Shown here piece after piece: positions 8,599 through 15,989 of a stretch of DNA of 27,132 nucleotides. This DNA is from JAJZJT01 sp964610905. Lineage in GTDB: Bacteria > Actinomycetota > Acidimicrobiia > Acidimicrobiales > RAAP-2. The notes beneath the pieces are model-generated. The model made no database searches, was not told where the DNA came from, and saw nothing but the letters and a program-made list of their open reading frames with translations. How positions within the stretch are numbered: position 1 is the stretch's first letter; every line of letters begins with the position of its first letter. A program made the translations under genes and the position numbers. The stretch covers positions 1 to 27,132 of the forward strand of contig CAZSYT010000037.1 of the NCBI GenBank assembly GCA_964610905.1. Reading direction: 5' to 3'.

Positions 8599-11355
8599 TC
8601 ACGGCACGGGGTTCGCGACGGTGACGGTCACCGGGGCGCTCACCGCGCCGGCTCCCGTCACGTCGACCGCCACGCTGAAGAGCTGGTACGTGCCGTCGGG
8701 CACGGTCGCGCTGTTCCACTGGGCGATCCAGCCGTAGGGCGTCAGGACGCCGTCGGCGATCATGGTCGGCCCACCGCCTGACCCGTCGAGCACGAAGACG
8801 GTGCCGACCACGTCGTTCCGGCCGGTCGACGAGGCGTCGAGGACCACCGAGCCGTGCTCGATCGAGCCCCCTGCCGGGAGCAGCACCTGGGTCGCCAGCG
8901 GGTGGTTGTCCACCGTGAGCAGGACGCCGGCGCTCACGGCGTGGGTGCCGGCGGCGTCCGTGGCGACGGCCCGCAGCACGTAGGTCCCGTTGGGGACGAG
9001 CGTCGAGTCCATGGCGCCGATCCAGCCGTAGAGGGTGGGAGCGCCCATGCCGACGGTCCGGTCGATGATCGAGCCGCCGCTCACCTCGAAGCGGACGCTC
9101 GCCACACCGATCGGGCTCGACGCCCCGGCGTCCAACCACACGCCGCTCGCCACCGTGCTCCCGCCGCTCGGCAGGAGGACGGCGACCGACGGGGGTCCGT
9201 CGGCGATCCCCAGTGGGAAGGTGCGGGTCTCCGAGGCTCCCGAGGCGTCGGTGACGGTCACCGGCACCGTGAAGATGCCCGCCGTCGTCGGCGTGCCCGA
9301 GACGACACCGGTCGTCGGGGCGAGGTCGAGCCCGGACGGCAGCGACCCGGGCGGCACCGACCACGTGTACGGTGCGTCGCCGCCGCTCGCCGTGAGCACG
9401 GCCAGGTACGCCGAGCCCACGTTGCCGTAGGGCAACGCCGGCGTGGTGACGGTGGGCGGCGACGGAGCCGTGGTGCAGTGCAGCACCAGGCGCAGGTCGA
9501 GAGCGGGCGGCGGCACGGTGAGCACTGCCGAGGTGGCGGTGCCGCACCCTGCCTTCGTCGCCTCGACCTCGTAGTAGCCGGGCACGGTGTCCCAGCCGAA
9601 GTCCCCTTGGGCGTCCGTCGTGGACGGGTTGGAACGGTTGCCGGGCGACATCACCGCCGATCCGTCCGGCACGGGCGTGAAGGTGCCCGTGGCGCTGTCG
9701 GAGCTGAGCAGGGTCACCGTCGCCCCCGGCACCGGCGCGTCGGCGGCGTTTCCGTCGACCACGGTGCCGCTCGGGTCGATGTACATGGTGAAGGACACGG
9801 CGCCGTCACCGGCGGGGTCGGCGCAGTTGCTGACGGTGAACGTGACCGTGGCGACTCCGTGGAGCGGGTAGAGGTCGGGTAGCGTCCCTCCGAACGTCCC
9901 CGGCTCACCGGTCACCTCGGTGAAGGGCACCGGAGGCGTCGTCTCGGTGGCCCCGGTCTCCGAGTTGGTCGCCGTCACGGTGGCCACGACCGTCCCGCCG
10001 GCGCACGCGTGGGTCGTGACCGGCGTCGGTTGCTGCCAGTACACGACCGGCACCTCGACGTCCCCGATCGTCGTGGTCCCGACGCCCGTCACCTCGGTGC
10101 CGTTGGGGGGCGGGGTCGGCCCGTGCAGCGTGACGTCCTGCACCGTGTCGGCGCCGTTGACGACCGTGAAGGGCTGCGTGGTCGCCTCGTCGAGGGCGCT
10201 CGCGGTGGGCGGCGAGACGGTGGCGGCGTACGTTCCCGCAGGCACGCCGAGCACTCGGTAGGCACCGGTCGTCCCGGTCGTCCCCAGGTAGCAGGACGTC
10301 GAGGGCGTCGACCCGGTGCCGCACACCGAGACGAAGGCGCCCCCGACCGCGTTGGGCGGCGTGGCGGTGTCCGTGACCGTCCCCGAGACCGAGCCGCCGG
10401 AGCCACCGGAGCGGATCGGGAAGACGTAGCGACCCGGCGTCGACGAGTTCTGGCTCCCCGACACCAGGGCGTCGGGGCCGCCGTTCAGGAAGGCGCCGTC
10501 GACGAACGAGCCGGTCAGCTCCAGCGAGTTAGTGGTTCCGTTCGTGTAGCCGACCGCAGCGGACGTCCCGCCCTGGCAGCTCGAGCTCCCCCCGCTCGCC
10601 TGCCCGCTGTCCCAGACGATGCTGTTGTAGTTGAACTCGATGTCGAAGTCTCCCGGAGCGATGTCGGAGCGGTCGATGATGAGCATCTGGAAGTAGTTGA
10701 GCCCTCCACCAGTCGTGGCATAGCAGTCGACTCCGGGCCAGTTAACGCCAAATGCAGGATGCCCGTTGACCGTTCCCGCGCCATAGGTGACGAGGTTGCT
10801 CCCGGCGACTGCCGTGTCGACATCTGCCCAGAACGGGGCAATGATCGGGCTTCCGAACGTCGTCAACGCGCTCGGTGTGTAGGTGCTGAGTGGTTGGGCG
10901 AAGGTGACGTTCCCGTTGTTGTTCACGTACAGGCTGTTGTACGTCGAACCGAAGAAGTCGATCGAGAACGGCAGGTCGACCAGCCCGGTCGAGCCGTCGT
11001 CGTTGGCGGCGAGCGAGCTGGCGTCGAAGCCCGACAGCATCGGGCCCGTCGTCACGGACGGCGCCGACGTCGCCGGCGGTGCCCCGATCAGGGCCACGGC
11101 GCCCGTCGCCAGCAGGACGGCGAGCGCGGCGCCCGCTCGTGCGATCCCTTGACCTGCCCTTCTGGCCGGCACACGCCGGACGTGGCCGGGCTGCCTCGCG
11201 GGGTGTGCGACCTGCTCGCACGATGCCGAGGTGCCGCGCCGACCGACCCGGTCGCCCGCAGGCGACCGCCTCGCCGTTCGGACGACGGACCGGGTACCGG
11301 CCGCGACGGCGACGAGACCGGCAAGGGACAGGAGCACGAGGAGCGCACGTTCCAT
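8599..11355 (-). CDS. Large secreted NIDO-domain protein with Ig-like repeats
   Basis: This is a 918-residue exported protein. ATG 11355 has GGGAGGT 8 nt upstream, but residues 72-97 (AALAVLLATGAVALIGAPPATSA) form the better signal peptide and GTG 11172 (residue 62) is an alternative start without a clear ribosome-binding site. Domains: NIDO about 105-315 (SIDFFGSTYNSLYVNNNGNV, PIIAPFWADVDTA); carboxypeptidase-regulatory/CNA-B-like beta domain about 320-410; two further beta regions about 420-630 (one VDGNAADAPVPGATVTLL); putative-Ig (He_PIG) about 635-720 (GSLPSGLDLAPTTGVVSGTP); then two Ig-like modules 722-815 and 816-918 with GWIGAMDST and GWIAQWNSATVPDGTY. No LPXTG or C-terminal membrane helix is seen. 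A role in adhesion or the extracellular matrix is inferred from NIDO and Ig content. The NIDO part has noticeably looser codon use (about 10500-10960) than the rest. Confidence 0.85.
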   Translation of the reverse strand: MERALLVLLSLAGLVAVAAGTRSVVRTARRSPAGDRVGRRGTSASCEQVAHPARQPGHVRRVPARRAGQGIARAGAALAVLLATGAVALIGAPPATSAPSVTTGPMLSGFDASSLAANDDGSTGLVDLPFSIDFFGSTYNSLYVNNNGNVTFAQPLSTYTPSALTTFGSPIIAPFWADVDTAVAGSNLVTYGAGTVNGHPAFGVNWPGVDCYATTGGGLNYFQMLIIDRSDIAPGDFDIEFNYNSIVWDSGQASGGSSSCQGGTSAAVGYTNGTTNSLELTGSFVDGAFLNGGPDALVSGSQNSSTPGRYVFPIRSGGSGGSVSGTVTDTATPPNAVGGAFVSVCGTGSTPSTSCYLGTTGTTGAYRVLGVPAGTYAATVSPPTASALDEATTQPFTVVNGADTVQDVTLHGPTPPPNGTEVTGVGTTTIGDVEVPVVYWQQPTPVTTHACAGGTVVATVTATNSETGATETTPPVPFTEVTGEPGTFGGTLPDLYPLHGVATVTFTVSNCADPAGDGAVSFTMYIDPSGTVVDGNAADAPVPGATVTLLSSDSATGTFTPVPDGSAVMSPGNRSNPSTTDAQGDFGWDTVPGYYEVEATKAGCGTATSAVLTVPPPALDLRLVLHCTTAPSPPTVTTPALPYGNVGSAYLAVLTASGGDAPYTWSVPPGSLPSGLDLAPTTGVVSGTPTTAGIFTVPVTVTDASGASETRTFPLGIADGPPSVAVLLPSGGSTVASGVWLDAGASSPIGVASVRFEVSGGSIIDRTVGMGAPTLYGWIGAMDSTLVPNGTYVLRAVATDAAGTHAVSAGVLLTVDNHPLATQVLLPAGGSIEHGSVVLDASSTGRNDVVGTVFVLDGSGGGPTMIADGVLTPYGWIAQWNSATVPDGTYQLFSVAVDVTGAGAVSAPVTVTVANPVP

Positions 11356-11779
11356 CACAGGACCTCCCGAGCGGAGTGACGGCGCCACGGGCACCGCCAC
11401 GAGCGACACGCCACTGCGCCGTTCAGGCAGTGACCGATACCACCTCTTGCAGGTTGAGAACGCGACGACTACCCGTTCGCATTCCGCCGTGGCTGACCGC
11501 TTGCGTCATCGTACTCTCTACTGATGATCGGCCGCCTTACAGAGCATTGTTCCATGCTCCTCTGTCGACCGTAACGGATCACCTTCGCGAATTCAACCAA
11601 TTGTCGTGCGTCATGTTTTGGAACTCCGTAACGGTGACACAACGTGTCTCCTGCGACACACGACGTCGAGCTCCGAGGCGGGACCCGGCGCGCGCAGTGG
11701 GCCTCGCAACACGTGGCGTGGGGCCGCTGCCCGGTGCGGCCAGGTGGACCGAGCGACGACCGGCCGGGTCCGACGCTCG
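11356..11779. promoter_or_regulatory. Intergenic leader/promoter region of the NIDO protein gene
   Basis: This 424-bp stretch carries no gene. Between about 11480 and 11660 it is clearly less GC-rich than its surroundings, as expected for a promoter. It contains two copies of CCGTAACGG (11569-11577 and 11626-11634), a hairpin ACAGAGCAT/ATGCTCCTCTGT (11539-11565), and GTGTC/GACAC arms at about 11644-11659. The long distance to the ATG leaves room for a structured 5' leader. I cannot assign -35/-10 boxes with confidence. Confidence 0.45.
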
Positions 11780-12520
11780 TCAGCTCGGCTCGGGAGCGCG
11801 CCAGATCGGCCAGGTGTGCTGCCACTCGGGGATGGCAGCCCGACCCTGGCCCACGAAGTACTCGCTGAGCGACTGCTGCTGCTCCCGGTACCAGGCCACC
11901 TGCCGGTCGTGGAGCGCTGCCGGCCGGCAGGCGGCAAGCTCCTCCTTGGCCACGGCCAGGGCGAGGACGCATCGCACGGCGGCGTACACGTCGCTCGTGG
12001 CGTCGTGGAGACCACCGCGACCCTCGACCCCGTAGTGGGCGCACAGGTCGACCAGCCGGCGCCCACCTCGGCGGTAGCGGTCGACGTGCCGGTCGAGCAC
12101 GCGGAGGTCGAGCACGGGACCGGACCAGCCCCGCTCGGGGAGCCCGTCGTCACCGAGACGACGAAGTGTGGCGTCGACCATGGTGAGGTCGAAGACGACG
12201 TTCATGCCGACGAGGGGGATGCCGGCCTCGCTGGCCTCGACCAGACCGGACGCGATGGCCTCCACTGCCTCCCCGAGGGGTCGACCGGTCGCCGCCTGCT
12301 CGGCGGTGATGCCGTGGACGGCGACCGCATCGGCCGGAATGGGGCGGCCCGGGTCGACGAGACCCTGGTCGATCTGCATCTCGCCACCTCGGCGCCACAC
12401 GAGGGCGTACTGCACGGGGACGTCGACGAGGGGGTCAGGGCCGGTCGTCTCGAGGTCGAAGCCGACGAGGTCGCCGTCGGGCCAGGCCGGTGGCGACACG
12501 GGCTCGTCCGGCTGTCGCAT
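11780..12520 (-). CDS. DEDDh 3'-5' exonuclease (DNA polymerase III epsilon-like)
   Basis: This 246-residue protein has the three exonuclease motifs: Exo I LVGFDLETTGPDP (D22, E24), Exo II GMNVVFDLTMVDATL (D111), and Exo III LHDATSDVYA (H172, D177). That is the full DEDDh set, so a metal-dependent 3'-5' exonuclease acting on DNA or RNA is expected. The C-terminal ~60 residues (WYREQQQSLSEYFVGQGRA, then PEWQHTWPIW) match a tail common in stand-alone actinobacterial members. ATG 12520 is used; ATG 12532, four codons upstream, is equally possible and neither has a strong ribosome-binding site, so the message may be leaderless. It is transcribed divergently from the small membrane protein 73 bp away. 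It could serve as a proofreading-like or repair nuclease. Confidence 0.9.
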   Translation of the reverse strand: MRQPDEPVSPPAWPDGDLVGFDLETTGPDPLVDVPVQYALVWRRGGEMQIDQGLVDPGRPIPADAVAVHGITAEQAATGRPLGEAVEAIASGLVEASEAGIPLVGMNVVFDLTMVDATLRRLGDDGLPERGWSGPVLDLRVLDRHVDRYRRGGRRLVDLCAHYGVEGRGGLHDATSDVYAAVRCVLALAVAKEELAACRPAALHDRQVAWYREQQQSLSEYFVGQGRAAIPEWQHTWPIWRAPEPS

Positions 12521-12593
12521 GCGGGACAGCATGGCACGGGCGTGCGACCGCATGGGCCCTGCCCCGCGGGTGCCGGCGCGCGATGATGGCACC

Positions 12594-12857
12594 GTGCGGA
12601 CGACGCCTCTGGTGGGAACGAAGGCATGGTTCGGCCCGCGACGGTTCGGTTGGGGCCTCGAGCCCGTCTCGCCCGAGGGGTGGGCGGCGACCGCCGCCTT
12701 CGCGGCCGTCGCGCTGTGGGCGGCCCGGCGGAGCCTGAAGGGCCCCGTGGCGTGGCTGCTGGTCGGGGCGTACGGCGCGCTCGCGGTCGCAAAGGGCACC
12801 GCACCCGGCGGGCCGCGTGCCCGCGCCGCCATGATGGCCGCGCGCGACTCCGGCTGA
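12594..12857 (+). CDS. Small membrane protein, 87 aa
   Basis: From GTG 12594 the product begins with KAWFGPRRFGWGLEPVSPEGW, a motif I recognise from small uncharacterised actinobacterial proteins. It then has two hydrophobic stretches (AATAAFAAVALWAA and VAWLLVGAYGALAV) separated by a short basic loop, and ends in a charged tail. The frame is open further upstream, but that part overlaps the divergent exonuclease, and the conserved motif lies just after this GTG. Location should be the cytoplasmic membrane; function unknown. It is followed 39 bp later by the O-methyltransferase on the same strand. Confidence 0.7.
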   Translation: MRTTPLVGTKAWFGPRRFGWGLEPVSPEGWAATAAFAAVALWAARRSLKGPVAWLLVGAYGALAVAKGTAPGGPRARAAMMAARDSG

Positions 12858-12896
12858 CGCGGCAGTCGGCGGAGCCGGGGCGAGCAGGAGCGGCGC

Positions 12897-13493
12897 ATGT
12901 TCCACGACATCCCTGCCGCCGTCCTCGAGCGCATGGCGGTCCTCGAGCGCAGCGACCGTCGCGACCGCACCGACGGCACCCCCCGCCTCGAGCGGCTCCG
13001 ACAGGTACCGCCCGAGACAGGACGGTTCGTCGCCCTGTGGGCGGCGTCGGCACCGCCCGGCCCGGCCGTCGAGATCGGCACGAGCGCCGGGTACTCGACG
13101 CTGTGGCTAGCGCTCGCCTGCCGGGCCAGTGGGCGGACGGTGACGACGTTCGAGGTGCTCGACGCCAAGGTGGCGCTCGCCCGCGAGACCTTCGAGGCGG
13201 CCGGTGTCGACGACGTCGTGACGCTCGTGCACGGCGACGCGCTCGACCACCTCGCAGCCCTCGGGCCCGTGGCCTTCTGCTTCCTCGACGCCGAGAAGGA
13301 GGTCTACGGCGCCTGCTACGACGCCGTCGTGCCACGCCTCCTCCCCGGCGGGATCCTCGTGGCCGACAACGCCATCAACCATCGGGCCACCCTGCAGCCC
13401 ATGCTCGATGCCGCCCTGGGCGACGAACGGGTCGACGCCCTGGTCGTCCCCATCGGCAAGGGGGAGCTGGTCTGCCGGAAGCGCGGCGGCTGA
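12897..13493 (+). CDS. O-methyltransferase (family 3, SAM-dependent)
   Basis: This 198-residue class I methyltransferase starts at ATG 12897 with AGGAG 7 nt upstream. Motif I is AVEIGTSAGYSTLWLA (57-72), and residues FEVLDAKVALARETFE form the next strand and helix that bind the SAM ribose. FLDAEKEVY (D131) and VADNAI (D157, N158) sit where metal-dependent catechol-type O-methyltransferases bind their divalent cation. The final strand ends in VPIGKGELVCRK. The likely reaction is metal-assisted O-methylation of a small phenolic or caffeoyl-type acceptor; the substrate cannot be read from the sequence. It is about 200 residues, normal for the family. Confidence 0.88.
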   Translation: MFHDIPAAVLERMAVLERSDRRDRTDGTPRLERLRQVPPETGRFVALWAASAPPGPAVEIGTSAGYSTLWLALACRASGRTVTTFEVLDAKVALARETFEAAGVDDVVTLVHGDALDHLAALGPVAFCFLDAEKEVYGACYDAVVPRLLPGGILVADNAINHRATLQPMLDAALGDERVDALVVPIGKGELVCRKRGG

Positions 13494-13577
13494 GCCCGGT
13501 GCGCGGCGGCGGACCGGCACCGACGCGCCAGTCGGGTCGGGGGGACCGGGAGGCGGGTGCCGCTCGACGCGGAGCCC

Positions 13578-14333
13578 TCATCCCCCCTGGCCGACCTGGC
13601 GGCGTCGCTGCGACCACATCTGCACGCCGCGCTCCATCGCCAGTGCGGCAGGCCAGGACACCGGCGGCGGCCCGAGCTCGGTCCGGAACGACTCGACGGC
13701 GCGCCGGACGAGCAACGGGTCGCCTGCCGCCCGGGCGGCGAGCTCGAGCGCCCGGTCCTCCACCTGGTGGTCGGGCACTGCCTCCCACGCCAAGCCGAGC
13801 TCGACGGCCTGCCGGCCCGACACCTCCTCCCCGAAGAGGCCGAGCGCCGCGGCCGCTCGGCGCCCGCCCAGTCGTCCGGCCAGGGTGAAGAAGCCCCCGC
13901 CCGGGTGGATCCCGATGCGCACGAACCCGGCGATCAGGCGCGCGTCGTCGGCGACGACCTGGAGGTCGGTGGCCAGCATGAGGTTGAGCCCGGCGCCGAC
14001 AGCCGCTCCCCGCACCGCGGCGACGGCGGGCACCGTGAGCGTCCCGACACGGACGAAGGCGTCGTAGACGGCCGAGATCGCGTCGTAGGCCTCCTCGCTG
14101 GCCGGATCTCCCATCCCACCCCACTGGCGGGTGTCTGCGCCCGAACAGAACGTGCCGCCTGCTCCTCGCACGACGACCGCCCCGACCGTGGGGTCCCCGT
14201 CGATCTCGTCACACGCCGCCACCAGCTGCTCGCCCATCTCCGGCGTCAGCCCGTTGCGGACCTCCGGCGACGACACGGTGATGACCGCCACCCCGCCGTC
14301 CCTCGTGGTCGTCACCTCTCCTGCCTCCGGCAC
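13578..14333 (-). CDS. Enoyl-CoA hydratase/isomerase (crotonase) family protein
   Basis: This 251-residue crotonase has both oxyanion-hole segments: GAGGTFCSGADTRQWGG and RGAAVGAGLNLMLATDLQV. GTG 14333 has GGAGGAG at a good distance; GTG 14315 is a second choice with its AGGAG too close. The region normally reading PExxLGxxP is GFVRIGIHPGGGF, so the conserved Glu at that place is Phe. Members lacking this Glu often are not ordinary hydratases, so the reaction (isomerase, hydrolase or other acyl-CoA chemistry) is open. It is probably cytoplasmic. It lies convergent with the O-methyltransferase and 166 bp downstream of the alcohol dehydrogenase fragment on the same strand. Confidence 0.87.
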   Translation of the reverse strand: MPEAGEVTTTRDGGVAVITVSSPEVRNGLTPEMGEQLVAACDEIDGDPTVGAVVVRGAGGTFCSGADTRQWGGMGDPASEEAYDAISAVYDAFVRVGTLTVPAVAAVRGAAVGAGLNLMLATDLQVVADDARLIAGFVRIGIHPGGGFFTLAGRLGGRRAAAALGLFGEEVSGRQAVELGLAWEAVPDHQVEDRALELAARAAGDPLLVRRAVESFRTELGPPPVSWPAALAMERGVQMWSQRRRQVGQGG

Positions 14334-14499
14334 GCGGCTTCTCCTCCCTCGTCCGTTCCTGCTCCGAACCTCGTCGATCCCGTCCTCCCGGGCACCACGC
14401 TCCGGTCCCACCGTCGACGCGCACGGTCGCCGGGCCGACGACGGGCCGCGTCGTGGGCCGGGCGAGCCCCGACGACGAGGCCGTCACCGAGGACATCGT

Positions 14500-14767
14500 C
14501 TACCACGCCGAACGGAGGAAGCCCTCGAGCTCGAGCTCGAGCTCGGTGGCGAACGGACGCGGGTTGGCGTGCACGGGACGGCCGAGGAACGCATCGTGGG
14601 CGACGGGCGCGAGGTCGGAGCCGTCGAGCCCGGGCTCGCCGAGGCGCGTCGGCAGGCCCAGGGCGGCGAGGTGCACGCGCAACGCCTCGGTGCCGTCCGG
14701 GGCAGCGTCGGGCCGGCGTGACGCGGGCCTCGGCCTCCGGACGCGCACCGGCCGGTGCCGCCCCGGG
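14500..14767 (-). CDS. Iron-containing alcohol dehydrogenase / maleylacetate reductase-like, C-terminal fragment
   Basis: Only the last ~70 residues are readable before the 10-N gap. GTEALRVHLAALGLPTRLGE is followed by PGLDGSDLAPVAHDAFLGRP, then HANPRPFATELELELEGFL. The A(L)GLPTRL, DLxxVAxxA and NPRP elements are characteristic of the C-terminal helical domain of Fe-dependent alcohol dehydrogenases. The expected reaction is NAD(P)-linked oxidation or reduction of an alcohol, aldehyde or maleylacetate; metal ligands lie in the missing part. Close to the gap (about 14700-14767) the frame looks shifted, consistent with poor sequence at a contig end. The ELELELE tail comes from a short CTCGAG repeat. 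Confidence 0.6.
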
Positions 14768-14777
14768 NNNNNNNNNN
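14768..14777. other. Assembly gap (10 N)
   Basis: Ten unknown bases join a contig ending inside the alcohol dehydrogenase gene to a contig starting inside the end of a + strand gene. The real distance, and even the adjacency, is uncertain. Confidence 0.95.
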
Positions 14778-14810
14778 GACGCCCCCAACTACTGGGCCAG
14801 CGACCTCTGA
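14778..14810 (+). CDS. Last codons of an unidentified + strand gene
   Basis: Immediately after the gap the + strand reads DAPNYWASDL then TGA (14808-14810). A strong hairpin starts 5 bp after this stop, exactly where a terminator would be expected, which supports a real gene end. Ten residues are too few to name a family. Confidence 0.35.
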   Translation, partial: DAPNYWASDL

Positions 14811-14815
14811 CCCCA

Positions 14816-14849
14816 CCGGCCGGGGCCGCCCCGTGGCGCCCCCGGCCGG
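14816..14849 (+). terminator. Terminator hairpin after the truncated + strand gene
   Basis: Arms 14816-14829 and 14836-14849 pair at 13 of 14 positions around a 6-nt loop. All pairs are G/C, with no T-run. It lies right behind the TGA at 14808-14810. Confidence 0.6.
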
Positions 14850-14859
14850 TCCTCGGATC

Positions 14860-14888
14860 CGGGTGGGCTCGTCGGACGAGCCCACCCG
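14860..14888 (-). terminator. Terminator hairpin after the secreted protein gene
   Basis: Perfect 13-bp arms CGGGTGGGCTCGT and ACGAGCCCACCCG with a 3-nt loop, 8 bp beyond the stop codon at 14897. Together with the hairpin at 14816-14849 it insulates two convergent genes. Confidence 0.7.
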
Positions 14889-14896
14889 TCAGGCGG

Positions 14897-15904
14897 CTAC
14901 CAGCCGAACGGCCAGAAGAACCCCCCGTTGTGTGTTCCCACCACCGTGAACGGTGTCGAGCCCGTCGCCGCGCCCTGCGTGGCCACGATCGGGTTGGAGC
15001 CCGCAGTGTCCGACTTCGTGACCGCGAGGAACCCGGCGAGGGCACCCGAGGCGTCGACCGACGCCGTCCCGGTCGAGACCGGGGTGCCGTGCGTGAAGGC
15101 GAGGTGCGCCGACGACGACGGTGCCCAGCCCGTACCGATGACGGCGACCTGCGTTCCCGCTGCGCCACTGGTCGGGACGCTGGTCAGCTGGTTGGGCGTG
15201 CCCGCCAGGCCGTTGACGAGCGAGGCGTTGAACTTCAGCGACGACGAACCCGGCGCCAGGGGCAGCCCGGCCAGGATGTCGACCAGCCCGGCGACGAGGC
15301 CAGGGCAGTGCGGCGTCGCCTGGACGGCCGGCACGGAGAAGTCGTTGGCCACGAGGACGCCCGACTCGACGCCGGTCAGCGAGCCCGTGAAGGGCGTTCC
15401 CGTGAGGGAGCCGCTCGTGCCCGTGGTCAGGCTGGCCGTGATCGGACCGATCGTGCAGGCGAACGGCCCGACCTGCGCCGTCGTCGACAGCGACGACGTC
15501 AGGGTCGCGTCGATGCTCCCGCCGGCGCCCAGCGTCGCCGTCCCGGTGATGTCGCTGTCGGCGGTGAACGTCGTCGGCAGCCCGAGCTTCAAGAAGCCGA
15601 GCGACAGCGTCGCCGTCCCCGGCAGGATGTCGATGTTGCCCTTGGGCAGGACGACGTCGAAGGTCCCACCCGCCCCCGGCGCGAGCGTGCCGGTGGCGAC
15701 GCCGGTGATCCCGCTCGCCGAGATGTGGCTGCCGATCGTCGCCGTCCCGCCCGTGAGCGCCGAGGCCGTGGCGAGGCCCGGAGTGGCCGCACCTGCCGCT
15801 GGCTCGGCCAGCGCCATCCCGCCGAGCGAGACGGCGCACGCAGCCGCCCCTGTCACCAGCGCGAGACCGGCCCTGGCCCACCTGCCCGTTGTTCGCGTAG
15901 ACAT
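14897..15904 (-). CDS. Secreted beta-rich protein, function unknown
   Basis: This 335-residue exported protein is read from ATG 15904. An in-frame ATG 12 codons upstream would put its start inside the promoter palindrome and before the basic n-region, so I reject it. Residues 1-38 are a signal peptide (basic TRTTGRWARAG, core LALVTGAAACAVSLGG, cleavage near AGAAT). The rest is Gly/Thr/Ser/Ala-rich with few charged residues. The N-terminal ~180 residues alternate short beta strands (TLAPGAGGTFDVVLPKGNI). About 235-325 looks like an IPT/TIG-type Ig domain (GAAGTQVAVIGTGWAPSSSA, STPFTVVG). It ends in GGFFWPFGW. Two Cys (about 160 and 205) could pair. It may be a cell-surface or wall-associated protein; I do not recognise a named family. 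Confidence 0.75.
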   Translation of the reverse strand: MSTRTTGRWARAGLALVTGAAACAVSLGGMALAEPAAGAATPGLATASALTGGTATIGSHISASGITGVATGTLAPGAGGTFDVVLPKGNIDILPGTATLSLGFLKLGLPTTFTADSDITGTATLGAGGSIDATLTSSLSTTAQVGPFACTIGPITASLTTGTSGSLTGTPFTGSLTGVESGVLVANDFSVPAVQATPHCPGLVAGLVDILAGLPLAPGSSSLKFNASLVNGLAGTPNQLTSVPTSGAAGTQVAVIGTGWAPSSSAHLAFTHGTPVSTGTASVDASGALAGFLAVTKSDTAGSNPIVATQGAATGSTPFTVVGTHNGGFFWPFGW

Positions 15905-15930
15905 GACGGCTACGGTGACCGACCAGTAAC

Positions 15931-15952
15931 AAAAGGTCAAGATTGACCTTTT
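15931..15952. promoter_or_regulatory. Perfect palindromic operator candidate upstream of the secreted protein gene
   Basis: Arms AAAAGGTCAA (15931-15940) and TTGACCTTTT (15943-15952) are perfect inverted repeats around a GA centre. The site lies 27 bp upstream of ATG 15904 in an otherwise GC-rich setting, so it is likely a regulator-binding site overlapping the promoter or 5' leader. A CCGTTACGG element follows at 15962-15970. Confidence 0.6.
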
Positions 15953-15989
15953 CGCGCAGATCCGTTACGGAGGGATGCCACTCGGGCGA

